Source of the DNA: Pelargonium nanum | Lineage: Eukaryota; Streptophyta; Magnoliopsida; Geraniales; Geraniaceae | Direction of reading: 5' to 3' | DNA: 30,214 bases | Assembly (NCBI GenBank): GCA_036897485.1 | Contig: JAYMTF010000788.1 | Span: 1 to 30,214 of the forward strand | Shown here: positions 1-10,637 of the stretch, one piece after another | How the letters are laid out: each line of letters begins with the position of its first letter | Position numbering within the stretch: the stretch's first letter is position 1 | Translations under genes and position numbers: made by a program | Notes under the pieces: generated by a model | Told to the model about the DNA's origin: nothing | Databases searched by the model: none | The model's input: only the letters and a program-made list of their open reading frames with translations

Positions 1-983
1 ACTTGGTGAGGTGGCATTACCTAGTGCATTCTCACCAAGTTTAACATACTATAGTATAGATTTGACAAACAAAAACATGCATATTTCAAAAAAAAAACAA
101 AAAAACAAAACAAAAACATGCATTGACACGCAACATACAGAAACTATCTTTGTTGTATATCATCAACCATTTTTATTAATACTCTCACGTAATTGTCATA
201 TAATAGTTCTCATAATTGAAGTGAATTAAGTTACTCATAAACAAATATTGTTTGTTATACTACTAAGTTTCCACTATGTATAAATACATGTGTATCTTGT
301 GGGCTAGCTGCCGTGATGTCGGTGAGTCGGTGAATTAAAGTGAAGTAACTAGGAGAAGAACCTTTATTGACCAATGGCTACAGATGGACTGTCCTTATTT
401 ACCCAAAACAAGAATAATTGATTGATGCCTGTCTATGAATCATAGCCACAAATCAAACAGAGCTTACAAGAACCAACCAACCTGCCAGCAATGGTTCCCA
501 CATATGGACAATAACCATTATTGGTCCATTTTTTGGATCATCACTTCAATTTCCACTATACATAACATGCATTTCCAGTTAAAAATATTGTTTGTAACTT
601 TCTTCTTTTATTTACCAAATTATTTGGTTCCCAAAATGAGAAATGCCCAATTCCTAATTCCTTGGTGATATGATGTCTTCACAAACATATGTAAGAATTC
701 AACCACCATGTCACCAACCATCTTCATGGAACATGTCCTTGTGTTTTCTTTACTCATTGAATCACATGCTACCATTGCCTTTAAAAGAAAATTATTTTGC
801 TTATAATTTTATAAAAAATAAATCAAATAATTTGAGCTAAACAAAGGGAAAATAAATAAATAATAGCAATAAACAAAACATCTACCTCCTAATTTTCATC
901 TTTTAATCTTATGAACAAACTATTTTCTATTGTACCCGATGATCTCATATTCCGGCCGGCCACCGGCAATATTGTAGTTGGGT
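1..983. other. AT-rich intergenic DNA 3' of the GT92 gene
   Basis: No coding feature is supported here. The short open frames have no recognisable content, and the DNA is AT-rich with homopolymer runs (for example A/C-rich sequence near 85-120). The segment just before 984 would hold the 3' UTR of the minus-strand GT92 gene, but I could not pick a convincing polyadenylation signal. Confidence 0.6.
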
Positions 984-2522
984 TTAGTAATGTACATTGG
1001 TGACATTTCCAATGGTTTTGAGCTCGAATTCTTTGATGGTTTCGACGAGTTTCTTCATGTTGTCGTCGTAGACGTAAGGGAGGCTATTGTACCATGTCCC
1101 GTTGGTTTTAGCTATCGGCGGGAGCATTTCCCGGCAAACCTCCTCGTGGACGGTGATGGAGTTGTGGTAGTGGTAGTATCTGATCTTGTCCTCAGTCTTG
1201 TGCAATGTTTTTCCAACCACATTCTCCGACATGTGTACTCCGGTTGCGAACGCATTCTTCGCCTGAATCGCATACTTCCGGTCCCGCCGGATTCCCGTCC
1301 GGGACTCCCTGAACAGCAGCTTCTCGAAACCCCATTGCCTGCACCAATTCAATAATTCAATTAACATAAACTCCAAAAACTGAATTTCAACATTTCAAGT
1401 TCGAGCATAAGTTGTTACGAACCTGCGGTAATCTTGAGTGGAATCGTTCACGCAAAGCGAGCTGGACATGGGATTCTGCTCGATTGTGAACTGAGTGAAA
1501 TCAGAGAACTCGCTCAGGACCGATTCGAGCGTGTTCCCGTCCGGCAGGTAGATGTACTCGTCGACGTCAAAGTAGAAGGTCCAGTTGGCGGCGTGGCGGT
1601 AGCGGTGGAGGCAGTCGTTGACCACCAGGAACTGGTTGTAGTAGTAGCCGTCGAACTCAGCCTGAGCTCTGATGTCCTGAACCGTGGCCCTCCCGGCGAG
1701 CACCCACGGCTCCAGCGCCGCCATCACCTCCGCTGACACCCCGCCGGCGTCGTGGAACACGAAATGCGAGCTCGGTCCAAAAAACCAGGCGTGGTACGCC
1801 ATCCACTCCCGCATCCTCGCCGCATTCAGGTTTCCGTACAGCGACGACCCACAGTACAGGTACTCGTACTTGTACGGTGGCCGGAACTTGGAGTCGTCGT
1901 AAGCGCCGGGAGCTTCCTCCAGGGCGGCGATTTTCTCGAACCGGTTTTTGGACTCGCCGTAGTAGGCGTAGAGCACGAGCTCGCCGCCGAGGTTGTCGGC
2001 GTTGGGGTTTTCGGAGAAGGTGCAGTTGACGACGACGGTGGTGTACACGCGCCCGTAGCCCCAATCGGGGAGCATTTTATAGGCCTTGGATCGGATCGAA
2101 GATCCGTTGTTGGAGATCCACTCGCATTCGTACCAGGGGCGGCCGAAGACGTGAATCGGTTTCGAGGCGAGGCCGACGACGGCGAAGGTGTCCGGGCCGC
2201 CGCGGTAGGCGCCCATTTGGACGAAGAGCGCGGCCGCGCTGCCGTAGGATTGGAAGGTTCTCTTGTTCGGGTCGGAGTTAGGGGTGGTGGAGAATTTTTG
2301 GCCGGCGACAGGGTTGTTAGATTCGTCGGCGGCGGCGGCTGAGCAGGGGCGGGTGGTGGTGGAAATGAGGTTGTGGTAGTACGGAGGGAGGTTCCAGATG
2401 AGCATGACGAAAGTGAGGGCAGCGACGGTGGCGACTAGGCGCTTGGTTTCGAAGCAGGTGAAGAATCTGGTGACGGAGGTGGCGCCGGGAACGACGGACG
2501 GCAATAAAGTGTCCTTCCTCAT
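984..2522 (-). CDS. GALS1: GT92 (DUF23) galactan beta-1,4-galactosyltransferase, GALS1-like
   Basis: This gene probably encodes a Golgi type II membrane glycosyltransferase that elongates beta-1,4-galactan side chains of pectin (rhamnogalacturonan I) from UDP-galactose. Two exons are inferred: 2522-1423 and 1338-984, with an 84-nt GT-AG intron. The CDS is 1455 nt (484 aa), close to Arabidopsis GALS proteins of about 490-500 aa. A short cytosolic N-terminus (MRKD) is followed by a signal anchor at about residues 29-45 and then WNLPPYYHNLIS, which I recognise from GALS proteins. The GT92 catalytic region contains the DxD-type metal/nucleotide-sugar motif DVDEY at 319-323. The splice joins YRR to QWGFEKL in frame, as expected for the family. 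Several N-x-S/T sequons suit a lumenal enzyme. The exons are clearly GC-richer than their surroundings. Family assignment is firm; which GALS paralog it is remains an inference from remembered sequence. Confidence 0.9.
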
Positions 2523-2653
2523 GGCGGAGACAGCTGTCGTCGTTGGTCAAAAGAGGTCAGACCGACAGTATCTGTCTGGCTGTGGCTCAGCTCGATCTGT
2601 GCTGTGCTCTCTAGCTAGCTCCTGAGTCTGAGGTGTGTTCCGAGGTGGATTCA

Positions 2654-2660
2654 CTTTATA
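2654..2660 (-). promoter_or_regulatory. Candidate TATA box of the GT92 gene
   Basis: The minus strand reads TATAAAG here, about 132 bp upstream of the start codon at 2522. That would place transcription start near 2625 with a 5' UTR of about 100 nt. The assignment rests on motif and position only. Confidence 0.4.
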
Positions 2661-2749
2661 AACGGCTTTTGATCTTGTCTGAATTACATTATTGCCACCA
2701 CCATTCTCTGCTCTCTTTTTTTCGCTTTCCATTTTTTAATTTACCATGT

Positions 2750-3540
2750 TGCTGTTTTTAATACATACACACAGCACTCCAGAAATGAATAATAGAGAAT
2801 TGAAACGCGGAGTAGATATTGAATTCGTGTGAAGTCGTAGATTACTGGGACAAAAACAGAGGATTTAGAGTTTACTATTATAGTTTATGTGATCTGTCGC
2901 ATGTGACAGGAAATTTGTTTTTGTGATTGTCCTGTTACTCTCTACTCTACCATATGTTTCTTTGTACATACTTCTAACCAGAAAATTTGTGTGTATATTT
3001 TAAGTCAATAAAATTGATAGGTACATCTAGAAGGCTGGAACAACAAGCTATTCTCTATTTCTCTTTCAGTATCTTTCTATTTGATTCTAGGCAGCTAATC
3101 ATGGCAGGTTACATACTCTTTGGGTAGTGTATTGGGAAATAACTACAATATTTTTACCTTCATCATATTTTAGTGGTCATAGTCATATATGGCATCTCAA
3201 AACAGATAACTATTTTTATTTTGATTATAAAATTTGGGTCTCTTGTGACAACCCTCAATTACCTCACCTCTCCGAGTCGGTCACCTCCAACAAACTGATA
3301 GTTCCCCTTCCTAACGAGTGCCTCCTAGGAAACTCAAACACAAAATTTGACAACATGTCACCATGTGTGGAAACCATTCGCTCAACATCAAGCTTGCCTA
3401 GACAAGCTCAATCGAGTCCTCCACCTTGACTTTTCTCAAGTTCACCTTAACAATCTCTGTAATGTCATCCACAATGGCCATTGTCAAGCTCCATCAAGTC
3501 CTCTACTCTCATCAAAATTCTATCAATGAACCTAATCAAG
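2750..3540. other. Intergenic DNA without a recognised gene
   Basis: The stretch is AT-rich to about 3240, then more balanced in composition and broken by stops in all frames (about 3240-3540). The second half looks like decayed repetitive DNA, but no family can be named from the sequence. Confidence 0.4.
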
Positions 3541-3731
3541 ACTAAGAATTCACTTAGGCACGACATTGATAAATAAGTATCGGTTAAAGTGAGAGAGGGA
3601 GAGGGTCAACTGATGCTACCAACTTTTTCTGATCCCTCGGAAACAATTCCCTCTTAAAAGGTTTTTTTTCTGCGGGAGACAATTAGCTCCCTTGAAGACT
3701 TCTCTCGCAAATTATAGTTGTTGTTGTAGTG
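3541..3731. mobile_element. CACTA-type DNA transposon end (remnant)
   Basis: The right edge at 3731 reads, on the minus strand, CACTACAACAACAAC, matching the CACTA superfamily terminal pattern (CACTACAA...). Inside it lie short GC-richer repeated words with GAGGGA and GCGGGAG cores in both orientations, as expected of subterminal repeats. No matching CACTA terminus was found to the left, so only one end is supported and the left limit given here is a guess. Confidence 0.4.
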
Positions 3732-4370
3732 CAAGTAACCTACGACGGACCCATTGAAGCTAGGTTATGTCGCTGCCCAAGAGCAAAAAAACTTTTATCT
3801 AGCATATGCCAAGCCCCTCGAGATTCCTCAAGGCAAGCTAATGTGCTCCGTGCCCAAGAAAGTCATAGAGGCCGCACTTATGCACCTAAGAAGGTGGCCG
3901 ATGACACAATACTTCTACCACACGAGTCGTTATGATGTAACGCCAAGATGGTGAGCGCTACTAAGAACTCAAATCGTCATCCACCTCACTTGGGAGGTAA
4001 GAAGAGTTCATGGGGGCTCAATTGAGCACCTAGGAAGTGTACAATTGGGGAGACAAGCCATGAACCATGATAGTCTTTATATCTACAACAATTAATCACG
4101 TACTGCCACGTTTCATGTCGCGTTATGAGTATAAATATTCATTATTTAATAAGAGCACAAATCTTCACTATGTTTAATATTCTCTCACCTTTCTCTATTT
4201 ATAATTCTTATTAAAATTGGTTACACCAAGGACCCTCATGGAAGAGACACTGACTTTCAAATCCGATGTAAATTCTAAGGTGCATGCCTAAGTTTCCATT
4301 TAACGACGTGTTTTTCGTGTTTCAGGATTCAGGGATTTGACTCCAGCTTCTATAGCACCCCAACTATAGC
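3732..4370. mobile_element. Possible LTR-retrotransposon-like fossil fragment
   Basis: The composition is more balanced than the flanks. A TATA-like stretch at about 4131-4137 is followed by a pyrimidine-rich region, an arrangement reminiscent of an LTR promoter and leader. No paired LTR, primer-binding site or coding domain could be shown. If it is an LTR-kin element it is an old, broken fragment. Unclassified dispersed repeat is an equally good label. Confidence 0.22.
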
Positions 4371-5248
4371 TCTCAAGACCCAACCGAGAATTCAAGACCA
4401 ACATTTACACACTTATCCTAACATGTGGATGTATAGACTGGATTGTCGTGACAAATTTGGCTTCAAAGCAAATGAACGTAACAATTGTTTTTCCCATTTC
4501 TTATTCTCATTCGTAAGCGAAACTGTAATGGAAATTAAATGCTACCTTGAATTGCTAATGGTGTTGGTAATCAATTAATATGTTGTCAGCTTCAACAATG
4601 TTGAGTTCTTTCTTTCTTGAAACAAACAATACTGAGCTGTTAATCATGATCATTATGCATTAATTTTGTATTAGCACACACGAAAAGTCATGGTTGTAGC
4701 CTAAAGTCTTTGGTCAATTCTCGCTTTGAAAGAAATTTGTAGCTCTAATCAAATTTGTTTCCATGTGATCTTTTATGCAATATACAAATCCCTTTCACTC
4801 ACACGTTTTAGTTGTTAAATTAAATAAAATGCACATAAGAATCTCATACACCTCTCAACTCAAGTCTCTACGTCAAGTTCTAAATAATATGCGTGTATTC
4901 CTTTTTTCCACATTACTTTATATTAATTTTGGACCACCAATTCCTGCTTTTGCGATCCCTCCACAATCCCTAATTAAATTTCTTATTACTCAATATATGG
5001 TTAAAGCATTATGCATCTAAATTTAAAATATACAGCGCGTCTTTTTAATTGAAATTATGAAGGTTTAAAAAATGAATTATTGATACAATTGCTTCTTTTC
5101 AGTGTCTTTGGATTCTTCGAATTAAATCATAGAATTGATTATGTGTACATTTGATTAAAAATCATGCATCTAGAATTGATGGTAAATAAAAGTTTAGATT
5201 GCACAAACTAAAGAATATATAAATTAGCAGATTCGATCTATAGAATCA
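4371..5248. other. Intergenic AT-rich DNA, nothing recognised
   Basis: No coding or structured feature is visible. Open frames such as the one at 4775-5020 have no recognisable protein content. Confidence 0.5.
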
Positions 5249-5263
5249 ATTTATGAAACTAAC
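5249..5263. repeat. Left target-site duplication of the SINE
   Basis: The 15-bp word ATTTATGAAACTAAC here is repeated exactly at 5678-5692. Together they bracket the SINE. Confidence 0.85.
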
Positions 5264-5338
5264 TACTCAGGCATGTTGGGTCAAGCGGTTGATGAGTTTT
5301 GAATTTTCTTTGAGGTCTCAGGTTCGAGCCTATTTGCC

Positions 5339-5411
5339 GACAGTATGGGGTGAGATTTTATGGGTTTTAGGGGAGAGCTAACAACTAACAGGATGACGCC
5401 CCCACTAGGGG
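5339..5411 (+). repeat. SINE body module, copy 1
   Basis: This segment runs from CGACAGTATGG to CCCCCACTAGGGG and matches copy 2 at 5563-5635 with a few substitutions and small indels. Confidence 0.8.
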
Positions 5412-5418
5412 TGAGAAT

Positions 5419-5537
5419 CACTACAAAAAAATTCGCGGTGTGAATTTGAGTCACAAAATGTAGTTTGTGACGGAACTGTGACAAAACATATTTTCTCTCA
5501 CAAATTTCCGTCACAATTTGTAACTTTTTTTGTAGTG
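5419..5537. mobile_element. 119-bp CACTA MITE nested in the SINE
   Basis: The element begins CACTACAAAAAAA and ends with the exact reverse complement (TTTTTTTGTAGTG). It is flanked by the 3-bp target-site duplication AAT (5416-5418 and 5538-5540), diagnostic of the CACTA (CMC/EnSpm) superfamily. Inside are four TGTGAC/GTCACA words in both orientations (5450, 5466, 5477, 5510), the kind of subterminal motif bound by CACTA transposases. It has no coding capacity, so an autonomous element must have moved it. Confidence 0.88.
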
Positions 5538-5562
5538 AATCACAGGCCGAAGAAGCACAGAG

Positions 5563-5635
5563 CGACAGTATGGTGTGAGATTTATGGGTTTTAAGGGAAG
5601 CTAACAACTAACAGGGTGACGCCCCCACTAGGGGG
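5563..5635 (+). repeat. SINE body module, copy 2
   Basis: This is the second copy of the 5339-5411 module, immediately after the GC-richer spacer that follows the MITE. Confidence 0.8.
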
Positions 5636-5677
5636 TCAGACCTTCATAGACCTACTATCCCGTCGCTTATAATTTTT

Positions 5678-5692
5678 ATTTATGAAACTAAC
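5678..5692. repeat. Right target-site duplication of the SINE
   Basis: This is an exact copy of the 15-bp word at 5249-5263. Confidence 0.85.
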
Positions 5693-7668
5693 AAAATATT
5701 AGCATTTTGATAAGAGATGACAAAAGTAATAGGATCAATATGAAAGTCAAACACCAACGTATTGAAGATTTGATTTGTGATTATAGATTAATAATAATGG
5801 AAGTTACTTGAATGCGAACACCAATTAAACTCAATGTGTAAAAACAAAACTAATGAGACACTTAACCCTTTTTAATGTTGATAGTAATTGTTTACTCAAA
5901 ATTAGGATGCCATGTGAACACCATCAACTTATAATAAGGTCAATCATTAAAATTATTCCACTGACCAAAAATCGTTATCATTCATTAATTAATTATTAAT
6001 TTAAATTTAGTTTTTTTTTTTGGTACAAAACAAACAGGAAAAGGCCAATCTGTCAATGTGTTGAATTATTATAAACTGGAGGGGCCTGGGATAATCATTC
6101 CAAGAAACTTCCATTTCGGGAGACAAAGAATCTTTAGCTGCACCAAACACCATTCATATTTTCTTCCACGCAATTAATATTTTTTATGTTTTATTGGAAA
6201 ATAATTAAGACAAAAGAAGCTCTTTAATCATGCACATTCAAAGCATCCAAAGTAATTTATGTAAACAAAGTAGTGGCTGTTAAGTGAGATACATACTGTA
6301 CAAAACTATATATATATGTACTCGTATATATAAAATGCTACCAAATGGTTCAAACAATAAATAATTGAACCCACATGCCTTTCATACAAAATTTCTGTAA
6401 TTGCTAATTAAAATTCATGCTAATAAAAAGATTTCCTACCTAGAGATTTGTTAATCTTTGAAGCAGTAGTTGAAGCAAAACATGCATGCGGATCCAACCA
6501 AACCCTATTTGTTGATTTGGATTTTGTCAATTTCAAAATAAATTTAATTTCTCGACCGACAATCGTTTTAATTTTCTTGGATGAAAATAATACAATAAAA
6601 GTATATTATATATTGAGGCCATGTCAATGTGTCATGCCAACAACCCTATAGCTACAATCTGTCAGAGTTGGTATGCAATTAAATATAGATATAAACAAAA
6701 ATGAAAAAGAATTTATACAAGTCAAAAACGGTATACCACCAATATGGGTAGTAAATAACGAATTCGAAAGTTACGTATGAGAGCAGTGTAGAAGCAAAGC
6801 TTAGGTAGGTAGGCCAAGGCCAATGCAATGGTTGGAGAGTGGAGGAAGAAGAAGAAGAAGAAGAAGAAGAAGAAGAAGGACCACAATTGATCAATAAACA
6901 AATGTTGACGATGTTTTATGATATGAGGTCGATGCGTGTGTTGGTATCTGCTATTTATTCTAATTAATTTATGTTTGTGTATATTGTGTTGTGTTGTGTG
7001 TGGGGTCTGAGTATGCATGGTTTGTATATTGAATTGTGACCGTCGGTTGCTCACTAAATATTAATAACCATGTCATTGCCTGTGTGAACTGGCATGGCTA
7101 TGGACTTTGAATTTGGCATTGCATGCAATAATTCACTACTCAACTCAATTGCCAATTGGCATATATGCAGCATCTCCCTCTCCTACCTCTGTCGGCACCC
7201 AACATAACTTCCATTTATCGTCCTTTTTCCTACAAACTTAACTCTAATCTACACTTTTAATTTTGTACTGGAATTGTATTGTTTTCTTGCACTGCTACGT
7301 ACATCTCCCAAAAATTGCATTCCATTCATGTAATTATAGTTTTAAATTCTGTTATACAAGCATATACAATATTGCAACGTAGTCGAAGAGGATTGATGCA
7401 AATAGGAATTATTTTTGTTTTAAAAACTGACTTAGGTGGTCTCATTCGATTGGTCCCTTAATGTTTTTATAATGTTTTAGTGAAGCTAAAATGTTATACA
7501 AGCATAGAATAGTATGTCACTGACTGAGAGATCTGACTCCCTGCAACCCCAAACTCCCACTTTCGGAGGGAGAGGACTGCGTCTTATGGGTGATCATCAT
7601 CATATAATATGCTCTTATAGCTTGCGAATCATATATTATTCAATGCTCTTTAATGGTGCATGCATGTA
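5693..7668. other. Gene-free AT-rich intergenic DNA
   Basis: No coding region is supported. The open frames here are short and composition-driven; those around 6679-7054 on the minus strand exist only because a GAA/TTC microsatellite reads as poly-Ser or poly-Phe. TA-rich runs (for example about 6305-6330) are present. Confidence 0.55.
6845..6877. repeat. (GAA)11 microsatellite
   Basis: This is an uninterrupted GAA trinucleotide run of about 33 bp. Confidence 0.95.
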
Positions 7669-7880
7669 CACTAAAAAAATGTTACAAACTGTGACAAAAA
7701 GTTCCGTCACAAATTGTGACAGAAATCATATTTTTCGTCACAAACACACATTTTTGACAGAAGTTTCGGTCACAAACACACATTTCTGTCACAACCATTT
7801 GTGACAACCCAAACAATGACAAGAAATATTCTGTCACAGTTTCGTCACAAATTACATTATGTGACAAATTTTTTTGTCAT
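7669..7880. mobile_element. CACTA-like MITE dense in TGTGAC motifs
   Basis: The left end CACTAAAAAAAT resembles the CACTACAAAAAAAT end of the MITE at 5419. The right side ends in a T-run before GTCA (about 7868-7879), a degraded terminus. Ten TGTGAC/GTCACA hexamers in both orientations lie between 7690 and 7865, including a 17-bp direct repeat GTCACAAACACACATTT at 7737-7753 and 7769-7785. The shared motif links it to the MITE at 5419-5537. I could not see a clean 3-bp duplication, so the right boundary is approximate. Confidence 0.65.
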
Positions 7881-10500
7881 ATATCGTAAGTTTTTTTTTT
7901 TCGTTTAAACCACGGGGTTCCTGAGCAGGCTCACACTTTTGCATATGCGCCTTTAAGCCGTTTGACCATACACAGACTAATCGCAAGTTTTTTGTAATGG
8001 TATAATTATCTCTTCTGCTCGAATATGTGTTTATTATACTTGATACCCATAAAAACAGTTGCAATTGGTTCCTCTCTCCGGGAGTTTTGGGCGCCTTATT
8101 GTCCCAAATATAGGATGGGCCCCTTAACTCTTCTCTAAAATATACTCATCCAGTCAATCAAACTTGCAAACTCATTGGCTGTCATAGCTTCAATGCCATT
8201 ATTTTCTTCATAATTATAATAATAAATGAGTATGTGGGTACTGTTGTATCTGCAGAGGCCAAGCACATCGCAGCCCAGAATCGTGCCAATGGGCAATGGC
8301 TGGCGTGATTACGCATTGGGCTTGCCTTTCTGTGTTTTGTACGTTCTATTGCGCTTTGTTTTGCTTTCAGACCCACGAGGAAGCCCAAGTTTCTTCAATC
8401 CTTTATCTTTATTGTTGCCTGCTCAACCATTACTACTTTCAATATCCTCACAAATTCTCAAACTTTATATCATTTGATGATTTTCATTTTCACCAATATA
8501 ATTAATTACTGCATCACAACGTACACATATATCTTTAGGCCCTTGGCTTTTGGAAATTAATGAAAAGATCAAGAATCTTTCAAAATCTAGTAATCACCAA
8601 CAATACAAAGAAAAATTAAACTTTAATCATCTTCTTTGTAATGCAACTATCAATGTATTATCAGTCACTCTATCCTTTTCCAGATAAATTATCAGAATGA
8701 TCTGCACAAAACATACAATTAAAGCACCTAGCTTGTATTTCAATTCTAGGCTATATTTATCTGTGTTGCATGACACCATACTTAGGAATTGTTCCTCTTC
8801 TAATACCAAAATTCCTTGGTATCCACTAACTGACAGTCCCTTTTCTGAAAGGAAAATATCATTTTCACTCGCAAGTCGCAACTAAAACGATTACTACACG
8901 CAAAACAATTATGATCCAACAATATATATCCATAACACTATTTAGGATGATGATTATTTGTTGAAGATATACCTGCAAAATCGAATATTTCTCTCTCTGA
9001 TATTATAGTTTCGTTTTTGTGTTTCTTGGTGGCTATGAGATTAGAGAATCACTTGTAAAACACAAACTGGTTAATGCCTAATGGTTATGGGACATCAGTG
9101 ACACTAATTAGTCAAGTGATTGAAATAAAAGTATCCTATTAAATATATTTATATGTTGCGAAATGCTATACAACTCACAATCAAAGAAATGGGTTTTCCA
9201 AGGAATTTCAGTGCACATCTCCATCGACTTTCATGAATCTTTTTCCCTAATTCAATACTTAACCTGTATAAAGAAGAAAAACTGAAAAGTGGCAGCAAAT
9301 AATTTCTTCGTTTTTTGTAACTTTATAATATAATCGAATCAATACATAGCTTGTACAAAGATTTAGATTCGCCGGGTCAGAGTTGTGATCTGGGACTGAT
9401 TAATTCAAAAAGGTGAAGAAATCTGCAAGAAAAAAAAAATGAAAATTTAGCTGCAACTGAGCATGATTAAAGGAAAAGAAAAAAAGAGGAACCTTGACTT
9501 TGGTGCAATATGGTATCAAAAATAAAATGGATATTGGGTGGTTTCTTGAGTGTGCACCACCTACTGTAGTGTTCAATCCCCAAATTAATGTCCTTCCCAC
9601 AAGGAATCAACTAATCTTTTCTAAATTGGGCCCTATTTTTATTCTCTCACTGCTACTGAAAGGACAGAACCCTAACTATAACTTACATAAATTTGACCAA
9701 ATAATGTTTATATAAGAGAGCCACGAAATGTTTCTTATTCAAATTACTTAATTTATTATTTTTTTTACGGGAATTACTTAATTTATATTCAAAGTAAAAT
9801 TCACATATACTACAATTATTGTATCACTCTTAGGTCAAATATCATGTCAATTAAGTTATGATTTTTGAAAGGTGTAACACATATTTGCAGGATGAGTTGA
9901 TGACACAACTCAACAGGAGTAAAATCAAGTTTTTATGCATGTTGATTTGATTTATGAAGTTTCCATTCAATTTTAAGAATAAAACTCTTCAAATTTGTTT
10001 TAAACCTTAGTGACTAAGAATAAGTTACACATATAATTAATATTCAATTATAAAGCACAATGATATAAGGATCAAAATGCACTATTAGGTTACATGTGTG
10101 GATGCGTTTACAGGATGCACTGAATTTTCATTGAATTATTGCTTTTTTACACTATCTCTAATTAAAGATATACATGATTCGACGACTGCTTAAGTCTACG
10201 GACTACACTCCAACTCTCTACACTGCCTCTGAAAATTCTCTCTCTAATTAACTCAATCGTATTCAACTATCAACACATCCAAATTATTATAGCAGCTTTT
10301 AGGTCGACCCATAAGCCATGTATTAGAATTTCTTATACATTATATTATATTTGTACTAGAGAAAACGTAACAGAAAGAATAATTATCCTAATGAATTGAA
10401 AAACTCGTATATTTTTCTTAAACAAAATAGGTTTTGTAATCAAAACTTAATCAGCATGGCCCGGCCTAGCTAGCAAGGTAGCTCCAAAATAATATCAACC
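7881..10500. other. Long intergenic region without supported genes
   Basis: Several open frames of 60-84 codons occur (for example 8226-8477 plus, 8627-8881 minus). None shows a recognisable domain, signal or codon pattern. A short direct repeat ATTACTTAATTTAT flanks a T-run near 9743-9785. The last part (10300-10500) should contain the upstream promoter of the DC1 gene. Confidence 0.5.
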
Positions 10501-10509
10501 TTTCCAGCA

Positions 10510-10518
10510 TATATAAAT
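10510..10518 (+). promoter_or_regulatory. Candidate TATA box of the DC1 gene
   Basis: TATATAAAT lies about 128 bp upstream of the ATG at 10638, giving an expected 5' UTR near 100 nt. A second TA-rich run at about 10586-10597 is a less likely alternative. Confidence 0.4.
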
Positions 10519-10637
10519 ATTCCCCAATACGGATCAAGTTGCACCCCACCCACACAGCTTCACCCATAGATATTGCTGGCTATTACATATATATAGCAGG
10601 TTGATTTCAAATATTAATTAGCTAGTAATTAATTAAG

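Larger units (their letters stand above)
5264..5677 (+). mobile_element. tRNA-derived SINE with internal duplication, carrying a nested MITE
   Basis: The insert is bracketed by a perfect 15-bp target-site duplication (5249-5263 and 5678-5692). Near its left end it has a Pol III A-box-like segment (about 5276-5290, TTGGGTCAAGCGGTTG) and a B box (GGTTCGAGCC, 5321-5330), the spacing of a tRNA-derived head. It ends in a T-rich tail (about 5668-5677). A module of about 73 bp in the body occurs twice, at 5339-5411 and 5563-5635, with few differences. A CACTA MITE sits between the copies. Without the MITE the body is about 292 bp and the two modules are about 102 bp apart. Orientation is taken from the A and B boxes. 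Confidence 0.8.

Noticed and set aside
1434-2342. Long open frames on the plus strand over the GT92 gene
   Set aside because: They are antisense shadows of GC-rich exon 1 and have no domain.
3729-3954. Two overlapping open frames of 66-68 codons in possible repeat DNA
   Set aside because: No recognised protein family, and the surrounding sequence looks like decayed repeat rather than a gene.
5321-5330. tRNA gene suggested by the B box GGTTCGAGCC
   Set aside because: No cloverleaf or acceptor stem can be formed. The B box belongs to a SINE with target-site duplications.
6679-7054. Minus-strand frames with poly-Ser or poly-Phe
   Set aside because: They are produced by the (GAA)11 microsatellite and have no other coding character.
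8226-8881. Open frames of 60-84 codons on both strands
   Set aside because: No recognisable motif or paralog support; lengths are unremarkable for this amount of DNA.
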